The notes under the pieces were generated by a model. It ran no database searches. It saw only the letters and a program-made list of their open reading frames with translations, and had not been told where the DNA came from. From NCBI GenBank assembly GCA_039026555.1, contig JBCCMB010000037.1:1-21904 (forward strand): DNA of 21,904 bases, written 5' to 3'. The stretch is from JBCCMB01 sp039026555 (lineage in GTDB: Bacteria; Pseudomonadota; Alphaproteobacteria; Caulobacterales; Hyphomonadaceae). The translations under genes were made by a program, and so were the position numbers. Positions 16,186 through 21,904 of this stretch are shown piece by piece; the first letter of the stretch is position 1; the number at the start of each line of letters is the position of its first letter.

Positions 16186-16542
16186 CTACTTCTTTTTTGA
16201 CGGTTCCAAGAGAATGGGAACACTAAATTTGATGCGGCTGTAATTAGTTGATTTTTCGCCGTCGCTTGACGCATCGAAACTGACATCAAAAGCTGGCACG
16301 GCGACCTTAAAACCAGCGCTTCCCGTTTTGCTCTTTTCAATTGTCACGGCTACGTCAAACCGGATTGTCCGTATTGGTCCGTGCGTCTGCCGCGACTTCT
16401 CCAAGCCCTCGAGATCGTTGAATTCATAAGGAACTAACGTCGCACCATAGGTAGCCACTTCTTTCGCCGCGCCACCAACTCCTCTCACTATCTCGACGAT
16501 AGATGACTCGAGAAACTCACCAAGCGATGGCGCTTTAGACAT
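16186..16542 (-). CDS. Small beta-rich protein of unknown function overlapping pdhB
   Basis: Function unknown. The protein has 118 residues: a helical N-terminal part (about 6-30, LGEFLESSIVEIVRG) and a beta-rich C-terminal part with FDVAVTIE, GFKVAVPAFDVSF and a closing SRIKFSVPILLEP, ending PSKKK. This pattern is reminiscent of small accessory-genome proteins such as the Trypco2 (trypsin-co-occurring) type; I hold that likeness loosely. There is no signal peptide or catalytic motif. Its ATG lies inside the pdhB end, overlapping by eight bases (16535-16542), and pdhC starts eight bases after its stop, so it must be cotranscribed. GC counted over 16201-16500 is 151/300 (50%) against 77/120 (64%) in adjacent pdhB (16621-16740), suggesting an acquired gene. 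Confidence 0.82.
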   Translation of the reverse strand: MSKAPSLGEFLESSIVEIVRGVGGAAKEVATYGATLVPYEFNDLEGLEKSRQTHGPIRTIRFDVAVTIEKSKTGSAGFKVAVPAFDVSFDASSDGEKSTNYSRIKFSVPILLEPSKKK

Positions 16543-17917
16543 AACTCACCGCCTTCGCCGCCGCGACGATATCTTCCGTACCGGGCAGGCTGAGCGCTTC
16601 AAGATTGCCGGCGTATGGCAGTGGCACGTCTTTTTGGTGCACGCGGGCAGGCGGCGCATCGAGATAATCGAAGGCTTCGTCGACCACCACGGCGGCAATC
16701 TCCGCGCCGACGCCGAAACGACCCCAGCCTTCTTCGCAACAGACCAGACGATTGGTTTTCTTGACGCTTTCAATCACAGTCGCCGTATCCAGCGGGCGGA
16801 CGGTACGTAAATCGATGACCTCGGCGTTGATCCCGTCCGCCGCCAATTGTTCGGCCGCTTCAAGCGCAAAGCCGACCATGCGCGAATGCGCGACCAGCGT
16901 GACGTCGCTTCCTTCGCGGCGCACTTTCGCTTTTCCGATGGGCAGGACGAAATCGTCCAAATCTGGCACGTCGAAACTCGTCCCGTACAGCAGTTCATGC
17001 TCTAAGAAGACCACTGGGTTGGGATCGCGGATGGCGGCTTTGAGCAAGCCTTTCGCGTCGGCCGCGTCGTAGGGCGCAACCACTTTCAACCCCGGCACTT
17101 GGCCATACCAGGTGGAATAGTCCTGGCTGTGCTGAGCCGCGACGCGGGACGCGGCGCCGTTTGGTCCCCGGAACACAATGGGGCAGCCCATTTGACCGCC
17201 CGACATGTAAAGCGTCTTCGCGGCTGAATTGATGATGTGGTCGATGGCCTGCATCGCGAAATTGAAGGTCATAAACTCGATGACCGGGCGCAATCCGCCA
17301 AACGCGGCGCCGACGCCAAGTCCGGCAAAGCCGTGCTCGGTGATCGGCGTATCGATGACGCGCTCCGCGCCGAATTCATCCAACAGGCCGCGTGTGACTT
17401 TGTAGGCGCCTTGGTATTCCGCCACTTCTTCGCCCATGACGAAGACCGTCTCGTCGCGGCGCATTTCTTCGGCCATGGCGTCGCGCAAGGCGTCGCGAAC
17501 GGCGGTCGACGTAAAGCTCGTCCCTTCCGGCACGTCCGGATCCGCCATAGCGACCGTTTCAGGCGCTTCCGGCGCACCGGCGGAGGCGTCTGGTTCAGCA
17601 GGCGCCGCACCGGAGGGCGTGCTCGTGGTTTGAGTGGAGACGGAGACGGGAATGTCGACCGCTGAGGCGTCCTCGCCCTCGCCCGCCAACACGGCGATCA
17701 CTTCATTGACTTTGACGTTCTCGGTGCCTTCGGCGACCAGGATCTTGGCCAGCACGCCTTCATCGACGGCTTCCACCTCCATCGTCGCCTTGTCCGTTTC
17801 GATCTCCGCGATTACATCGCCGGAGGAGATTTGGTCGCCTTCTTTCTTCAGCCATTTGGCGAGCGTTCCCTCTTCCATGGTGGGCGATAAAGCGGGCATT
17901 AGGATCTGTACGGACAT
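16535..17917 (-). CDS. pdhB: Pyruvate dehydrogenase E1 beta with N-terminal lipoyl domain
   Basis: Beta subunit of the thiamine-diphosphate E1 that decarboxylates pyruvate, with PdhA as alpha subunit. The 460 residues have an N-terminal lipoyl domain (1-80, K43 in ETDKATM), a Ser/Pro/Ala linker (about 85-130) and the transketolase-like E1-beta core from about 133. Core motifs are GEEVAEYQGAYKV (162-174), DTPITEHGFAGLGVGAAFGG (189-208), EFMTFNF (214-220) and the C-terminal transketolase domain with EVIDLRTVRPLD. A lipoyl-E1-beta fusion is a recognised alphaproteobacterial form. The ATG at 17917 lies six bases after the MAPEG stop, and a GGAG about 11 bases upstream overlaps that stop. The 3' end overlaps the next gene by eight bases. 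Confidence 0.97.
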   Translation of the reverse strand: MSVQILMPALSPTMEEGTLAKWLKKEGDQISSGDVIAEIETDKATMEVEAVDEGVLAKILVAEGTENVKVNEVIAVLAGEGEDASAVDIPVSVSTQTTSTPSGAAPAEPDASAGAPEAPETVAMADPDVPEGTSFTSTAVRDALRDAMAEEMRRDETVFVMGEEVAEYQGAYKVTRGLLDEFGAERVIDTPITEHGFAGLGVGAAFGGLRPVIEFMTFNFAMQAIDHIINSAAKTLYMSGGQMGCPIVFRGPNGAASRVAAQHSQDYSTWYGQVPGLKVVAPYDAADAKGLLKAAIRDPNPVVFLEHELLYGTSFDVPDLDDFVLPIGKAKVRREGSDVTLVAHSRMVGFALEAAEQLAADGINAEVIDLRTVRPLDTATVIESVKKTNRLVCCEEGWGRFGVGAEIAAVVVDEAFDYLDAPPARVHQKDVPLPYAGNLEALSLPGTEDIVAAAKAVSYV

Positions 17918-17923
17918 ATGTAA

Positions 17924-18325
17924 CTAGGCTCCGCTAAAAGGCAGGACTTGAAGGAAGATCATGGCGATGCCGACAATGCCGGCAGTCCAAGCGAGCGTTC
18001 GAACAACAGGCACGCCGAACCAATAACACGGCGCATAGACAAGCCGGCCAGCCAAGAAGAGACCGGCTCCTAATTGCGTCGTCTCGTTAAGACGATGGGT
18101 TGCGTGGGCAATGAGCACCAAAGGTGCGAACAAGATCATGGATTCGAGCATGTTCTGCGTGGCGCGCTTGGCGCGAGCGAGCGCATGGCCGCGCATTTCG
18201 AAATTATCGCGCGCGCCCAGCAATTCGCTAGGCTTGTAGTTTAGATTGGCGATGACGGCTTCGGCCGCCAAGTGGACGAAGACCAGCGCAACGCTCGCGG
18301 ACAGAAAGGAAAGCTCTATCGGCAT
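17924..18325 (-). CDS. MAPEG-family membrane protein
   Basis: A protein of 133 residues resembling the MAPEG superfamily (membrane-associated eicosanoid and glutathione metabolism proteins), small inner-membrane proteins with four helices. Hydrophobic segments lie near 6-28, 58-78, 85-104 and 108-129. The middle shows the family pattern: GARDNFEMRGHALARAKRA (37-55), then NMLESMILFAPLVLIAH, and later AGRLVYAPCYWFGVPVVRTLAW (93-114). The substrate of bacterial members is generally unknown, and glutathione dependence cannot be claimed here. The ATG at 18325 follows an AAGGAAGG region. It is 36 bases after pdhA and six bases before pdhB, hence in the operon, although no role in pyruvate oxidation is known to me. 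Confidence 0.85.
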   Translation of the reverse strand: MPIELSFLSASVALVFVHLAAEAVIANLNYKPSELLGARDNFEMRGHALARAKRATQNMLESMILFAPLVLIAHATHRLNETTQLGAGLFLAGRLVYAPCYWFGVPVVRTLAWTAGIVGIAMIFLQVLPFSGA

Positions 18326-18361
18326 CAGCTCAAAGACCTTCCTTCTGCGCGCCCCATAACC

Positions 18362-19369
18362 CTAGGCCTCCACCAGCACGTCGGTCCAAAGCTCTTTGGG
18401 ATCTGGCTCTGGGCTGGTTTGCGCGAACTCGGCAGCGTCGGCCACGATGGCGCGAATTTCTTTATCGACCGCCTTCAGATCGTCTTCGGTGGCGTGTCCA
18501 GCTTCTAAGAGCTTTTGTTTCAACCCCTCGATCGGGTCATGGTGCGACCGAATGTCGTCCACCTCTTCGCGCTTGCGATACTTGGCGGGGTCGGACATGG
18601 AATGGCCGCGATAACGATAGGTCTTCATCTCCAGAATGAAGGGCCCCTCGCCCGCGCGCGCATGCTCAACCGCCTTAAACGCCGCTTTGCGAACAGCAAC
18701 GACATCCATGCCGTCCACTTGTTCGCCGGGAATTTCAAACGAGATGCCGCGCTTGAACAATTCGGTTTCCGCTGAGGCCCGCTTCACCGCCGTGCCCATG
18801 GCGTATTCATTGTTCTCGATCACGTAGACGACTGGCAGTTTCCACAACGACGCCATGTTGAACGCCTCATAGATCTGGCCTTGATTGGTGGCGCCGTCGC
18901 CGAAATAAGCTGCGCACACGGCGCCGTTTTTCGAATACTTGTTGGAAAAACCCAGGCCGGTGCCAATCGGAACTTGCGCGCCGACAATACCGTGACCGCC
19001 ATAGAAGTTCTTCTCACGGCTGAACATGTGCATGGAGCCGCCCTTGCCGCGGGAATACCCGCCTTCGCGGCCTGTCAGCTCCGCCATCACGCCGCGGCTT
19101 TCCATACCGCAGGCGAGCATATGGCCGTGGTCGCGATAGCCGGTGATCACTTGGTCGCCTTCCTCCAGCGCCGCTTGGACGCCGACGACAACCGCCTCTT
19201 GTCCAATATAGAGATGGCAAAAACCGGCGATGAGGCCCATGCCGTAAAGCTGTCCGGCTTTCTCTTCAAACCGCCGGATCAGCAACATATCGTTATAGTA
19301 GGTTAGCAAGTCCGCTTTGTTCGGCGCACTCGCGCGTCGCTTCTTCGTCTTCGTCAAAGCCTCAGCCAC
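18362..19369 (-). CDS. pdhA: Pyruvate dehydrogenase E1 alpha
   Basis: Alpha subunit of pyruvate dehydrogenase E1, which binds thiamine diphosphate and, with PdhB, decarboxylates pyruvate and acetylates lipoyl groups. The 335 residues match the mitochondrial-type E1 alpha. The ThDP motif runs from GDGATNQGQ (157-165) to VIENN (183-187). GYRDHGHML (77-85), SMHMF (112-116) and the loop YRYRGHSMSDP (251-261) are all present. The start is GTG at 19369, preceded by a perfect AGGAGG (19380-19375) with a five-base spacer, so translation should be strong despite the non-ATG codon. It is the first gene of the operon, about 100 bases downstream of ftsB. Confidence 0.98.
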   Translation of the reverse strand: MAEALTKTKKRRASAPNKADLLTYYNDMLLIRRFEEKAGQLYGMGLIAGFCHLYIGQEAVVVGVQAALEEGDQVITGYRDHGHMLACGMESRGVMAELTGREGGYSRGKGGSMHMFSREKNFYGGHGIVGAQVPIGTGLGFSNKYSKNGAVCAAYFGDGATNQGQIYEAFNMASLWKLPVVYVIENNEYAMGTAVKRASAETELFKRGISFEIPGEQVDGMDVVAVRKAAFKAVEHARAGEGPFILEMKTYRYRGHSMSDPAKYRKREEVDDIRSHHDPIEGLKQKLLEAGHATEDDLKAVDKEIRAIVADAAEFAQTSPEPDPKELWTDVLVEA

Positions 19370-19470
19370 GCAAACCTCCTATAGATTAACTAGCTGCAAT
19401 CTAGTTTCGTCATTCCGAACAAGTCCAGGACAGAGCAGGTATGAATTTTTGACGCTGCAGTGCAGCAAAA
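19370..19470. promoter_or_regulatory. pdhA leader: strong RBS and two dyads
   Basis: Between the ftsB stop and the pdhA GTG lie a perfect Shine-Dalgarno AGGAGG (19380-19375, minus strand) and two inverted repeats. One is AACTAG-ctgcaat-CTAGTT (19388-19406), ending eight bases from the ribosome site. The other is GCTGCA-G-TGCAGC (19454-19466), just after ftsB. Both include a CTGCA core. They could be operator sites for the pdh operon. The first could also form a small hairpin near the ribosome site. No run of T follows either on the minus strand, so neither looks like an ftsB terminator. No confident -35/-10 pair was found. Confidence 0.4.
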
Positions 19471-19752
19471 CTACTTAATCGAAACAATAATGTCTTCCGT
19501 GTGCGTAAGCGACATCTTCCGACGGGCGATTTCTTCCACATAGTCTAAGTCTAAGCTCTCAGCGCGCAACCGCCCGAGACGAACTTCAGTCTCTTTTTTT
19601 TCGAGCAACAGCACATCGCGGCGCAGCGTCAGCGATTCTTGTTTTTTTTGGAGATCTGTCCAATTCGCCAAGCCCTGCTCGCCAGCCAGAGCATGGTATG
19701 TGAAGTAGAGAAGCAAGCCGCCCAACAGGACGTGCCCAAACGACACCTTCAT
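19471..19752 (-). CDS. ftsB: FtsB/DivIC-type septum formation initiator
   Basis: Small single-pass inner-membrane protein of the divisome, which in the FtsB family pairs with FtsL and FtsQ. From the ATG at 19752 it has 93 residues. These are a short N-terminus, one membrane helix (about 4-22, SFGHVLLGGLLLYFTYHAL), then a coiled coil (about 30-70, with LTLRRDVLLLEKKETEVRLGR), and the family end SLDLDYVEEIARRKMSLTHTEDIIV. The frame is open for 15 more codons to a TTG at 19797, but that part lacks family likeness and a ribosome site. The position between eno and pdhA matches the usual alphaproteobacterial order. The symbol follows common usage; the name DivIC is equally used. Confidence 0.87.
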   Translation of the reverse strand: MKVSFGHVLLGGLLLYFTYHALAGEQGLANWTDLQKKQESLTLRRDVLLLEKKETEVRLGRLRAESLDLDYVEEIARRKMSLTHTEDIIVSIK

Positions 19753-19891
19753 TGACCCGAACCTTAAGCCACCACCATTGATGAGTTTTCGCCACAAAGC
19801 GTAAAGGTTTTATTAACCGACTCATATGGCTCAGCAGATGGTCGGCGATGATGGACCGACGCGAAGCCGCCGCATAGGAGCGACACAGACC

Positions 19892-20683
19892 ATGACGTCC
19901 AACGCCGAGTTTGAAGCCATCGCAAACGCTATCGTCGAAGCGCGAAAGACCAGTCAATGCCTGGATGCTTTTCCAGGCGCGCCACCTCCAACGCTTAATG
20001 ACGCTTACGCGGTGCAAGATCTCGCGATCGCGCAGCACCCCTCCCCCATCGTTGGCTGGAAGGTCGCAGGCGTTCTCGGCGCCAATGCGGAAAAATACGG
20101 CGTCGATCGGCTTGTGGGTCCGGTCATTGAAGGAACACGCTGGGAGACCGGACCTAATCTTTCAAATATCTCGATCATCGAAGGCGGCCATGCGGCCGTA
20201 GAAGGCGAAATTGTCGCAATTCTCAATCAAGATGCGCCGGCGGACAAACTTGATTGGTCCGCCGACGAGGCCCGCGCGCTGATCGGATCGCTTCACGCTG
20301 GCGTCGAGATCGCGGGCAGCCCCTATCCAAGGGCGGACGTCGAACCCTCTACCGTTACGATCAGCAATCTGGGCAATAATCTGGGCATGATTGTCGGCGA
20401 CGAGCTGCCCGCTTGGCGCGATTGGGCGCTCGAAGATTGGCGGTGCAAATCCTATGTCGACGACATATTGGTCGGTGAGAATATTCCCAACCGCGCCACC
20501 GGCGGACCCTTAGAATCGGTCAGATTTCTCCTCGAAAACGCTGCGCGGCGCGGTCGACCGCTAGAGGCGGGCATGGCGATCTGCACGGGCGCCATCACCG
20601 GCGTGCACGACGTTAAACCTGGAAGCCGCGCCCGCATTCAATTCGCCGGCGCAGATCCGATCACGTTCAACATCAGCGGATAG
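19892..20683 (+). CDS. MhpD-like 2-keto-4-pentenoate hydratase (FAH superfamily)
   Basis: A protein of 263 residues from ATG 19892 matching the hydratase/decarboxylase branch of the fumarylacetoacetate hydrolase superfamily, whose members add water to 2-hydroxypentadienoate or decarboxylate oxalocrotonate in meta-cleavage pathways. Metal-ligand glutamates appear as E104 and E106 (VEGEIV) and E139 (HAGVEIAGSPYP), close to the positions in MhpD. GWKVAG (55-60) and the late CTGAITGVHDVKPG segment are also typical. AGGAG (19876-19880) lies 11 bases before the start; an in-frame ATG at 19826 is a less likely alternative. No aromatic-degradation gene is nearby, so the substrate is unknown. It is convergent with eno, 12 bases apart. 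Confidence 0.87.
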   Translation: MTSNAEFEAIANAIVEARKTSQCLDAFPGAPPPTLNDAYAVQDLAIAQHPSPIVGWKVAGVLGANAEKYGVDRLVGPVIEGTRWETGPNLSNISIIEGGHAAVEGEIVAILNQDAPADKLDWSADEARALIGSLHAGVEIAGSPYPRADVEPSTVTISNLGNNLGMIVGDELPAWRDWALEDWRCKSYVDDILVGENIPNRATGGPLESVRFLLENAARRGRPLEAGMAICTGAITGVHDVKPGSRARIQFAGADPITFNISG

Positions 20684-20695
20684 ACATTTTGGCGT

Positions 20696-21904
20696 TTAAG
20701 CGCGGATGGACGCTGCGCCCGTGTAAACTGCCTGATCGTCCAACTCTTCTTCGATGCGCAGAAGCTGATTGTACTTCGCCAATCGGTCGGAGCGCGACAA
20801 AGAGCCTGTTTTGATCTGACCGCAATTCGTAGCGACGGCGAGATCCGCAATTGTTGCATCTTCCGTTTCGCCCGAACGGTGAGACATGACCGCGCCGAAC
20901 CCGTTCGTCATCGCCAGACCGACCGCGTCGAAGGTCTCGGTGAGCGAACCGATTTGATTGACCTTCACCAAAATGGCGTTGCCGGCGCCCTTCTCAATCC
21001 CGGTCGCAAGACGCGCGGAATTGGTCACGAAGAGATCATCGCCGACCAATTGGCATTTGTCGCCGATCGCTTCGGTGAGCGCGACCCAGCCGTCCCAATC
21101 ATCTTCCGCCATGCCGTCTTCGATGGAGACAATGGGATAGCGCCCGACAAGATCGGCGAGGTAAGCGACCATCTCATCCGATCCCAGCTCCTTGCCCTCC
21201 CCCGAGAGCAGATATTTGTCGTTCTTGAAAAACTCGGTCGACGCCGCATCCAGCGCCAGCACGCAATCCTCGCCGGGTTTGTAGCCGGCCTCTTCAATGG
21301 ATTTCATAATGAAACCGATGGCCTCATCGGTGGAGGAAATGTTGGGCGCAAACCCGCCTTCATCGCCGACATTCGTGCCATGCCCCGCCGCACTCAGGCT
21401 TTTCTTTAAGGCTTGAAAGACTTCGGCGCCCATTCGCAGACTGTCGCTAAAAGTGTCTGCGCCCACCGGCATGATCATGAATTCCTGAATGTCGATGGGA
21501 TTATCCGCGTGCTCGCCGCCATTGATGATGTTCATCATCGGCGTCGGAAGAATGTGCGCATTGGCGCCGCCCAGATATTTGTAGAGCGGCAGACTGGCGG
21601 CCTCCGCGGCGGCTTTCGCGATCCCCATGGAGACGCCCAAAATCGCGTTGGCGCCCAAGCGCGACTTGGTTTCGGTGCCGTCCAGCTCCAACATTGTGAG
21701 ATCCAAACGGCGTTGCTCTTCAGCATCCATCCCCACCAAGGCCTGGTAGATCTCAGAATTCACCGATTCCACAGCCTTTAGCACGCCTTTGCCGCCATAA
21801 CGGCCCTTGTCGCCGTCGCGTAGTTCGTGCGCCTCATACGCGCCGGTGGACGCCCCGGAGGGAACGGCGGCGCGGCCCATAGAGCCGTCTTCCAGCGTTA
21901 CATC
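20696..21904 (-). CDS. eno: Enolase, partial (N-terminus beyond right edge)
   Basis: Glycolytic enzyme interconverting 2-phosphoglycerate and phosphoenolpyruvate. 402 residues are visible to the TAA at 20696; the frame stays open to the right edge, which begins at DVTLEDGSMGRAAVPSGAST, so about 25 N-terminal residues are missing. Signature motifs in order: SGASTGAYEAHE (mobile loop), NIINGGEHADN, VGDEGGFAPN (catalytic glutamate), LALDAAS (metal aspartate), SIEDGMAEDDW (metal glutamate), VGDDLFVTN (metal aspartate), LVKVNQIG (catalytic lysine) and MSHRSGETED (signature). All catalytic elements in view are intact. An ATG at 21880 is internal, not the true start. Confidence 0.99.
   Translation of the reverse strand, partial: DVTLEDGSMGRAAVPSGASTGAYEAHELRDGDKGRYGGKGVLKAVESVNSEIYQALVGMDAEEQRRLDLTMLELDGTETKSRLGANAILGVSMGIAKAAAEAASLPLYKYLGGANAHILPTPMMNIINGGEHADNPIDIQEFMIMPVGADTFSDSLRMGAEVFQALKKSLSAAGHGTNVGDEGGFAPNISSTDEAIGFIMKSIEEAGYKPGEDCVLALDAASTEFFKNDKYLLSGEGKELGSDEMVAYLADLVGRYPIVSIEDGMAEDDWDGWVALTEAIGDKCQLVGDDLFVTNSARLATGIEKGAGNAILVKVNQIGSLTETFDAVGLAMTNGFGAVMSHRSGETEDATIADLAVATNCGQIKTGSLSRSDRLAKYNQLLRIEEELDDQAVYTGAASIRA

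Noticed and set aside
15302..16243. Plus-strand open frame of 313 codons opposite pdhC
   Set aside because: Antisense to the lipoyl and linker regions of pdhC. The Arg/Gly-rich runs arise from the Ala/Pro-rich linker read backwards.
19454..19466. GCTGCAGTGCAGC as the ftsB terminator
   Set aside because: On the minus strand it is not followed by a T-run and cannot form a long stem. It is kept only as a possible operator.
1..21904. CRISPR arrays, tRNA or rRNA genes, insertion sequences, prophage
   Set aside because: No spaced direct repeats, cloverleaf-like genes, transposases or integrases were seen on either strand.

Overview
The window is a stretch of alphaproteobacterial core chromosome. 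The evidence is gene content and order: dusB-ntrB-ntrC-ntrY-ntrX, a fused ispDF, a pyruvate dehydrogenase E1-beta carrying its own lipoyl domain, lipA followed by a COQ10/RatA-like gene, and ftsB between enolase and pdhA. Both NtrC and NtrX lack the sigma-54 contact motif GAFTGA. For NtrC this points towards Rhodobacterales-, Caulobacterales- or Hyphomonadaceae-like lineages, but I cannot name the genus. No tRNA, rRNA, CRISPR array, insertion sequence or phage gene was seen, and no gene-free stretch exceeds 300 bases (the longest is 185 bases, 10772-10956).

Layout. (1) 1-6873, minus strand: nitrogen-regulation operon dusB-ntrB-ntrC-ntrY-ntrX, tightly coupled, with ntrX running off the left edge. 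(2) 6992-8662, plus strand: ispDF (isoprenoid precursor synthesis) and a short cinA/pncC-type amidohydrolase, divergent from dusB. (3) 8724-10771, minus strand: lipA (lipoyl synthase), a COQ10/RatA-like START protein and a helical-repeat protein of unknown function. (4) 10957-12579, plus strand: a stand-alone Aas-like acyl-ACP/acyl-CoA synthetase whose stop codon overlaps that of the convergent last gene of the next block. (5) 12576-19369, minus strand: pyruvate dehydrogenase operon pdhA-(MAPEG)-pdhB-(small unknown)-pdhC-(anchored unknown)-lpd-(small membrane protein). (6) 19471-21904: ftsB (minus), a plus-strand MhpD-like hydratase, and enolase (minus, running off the right edge).

How the genes work together. 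Enolase makes phosphoenolpyruvate, the precursor of pyruvate. PdhA, PdhB, PdhC and Lpd convert pyruvate to acetyl-CoA, and LipA makes the lipoyl cofactor carried by both PdhB and PdhC. IspDF works in the MEP pathway, which starts from pyruvate. NtrBC and NtrYX are two sensor/regulator pairs for nitrogen and related signals, and DusB modifies tRNA.

The least ordinary part is the pdh operon. Each of its four enzyme genes is followed by a gene with no known role in the complex. One of these (16186-16542) overlaps pdhB by 8 bases, is clearly lower in GC than its neighbour, and resembles small beta-rich proteins of accessory genomes. PdhC also has glycine in place of the expected aspartate of its catalytic HxxxDG motif.
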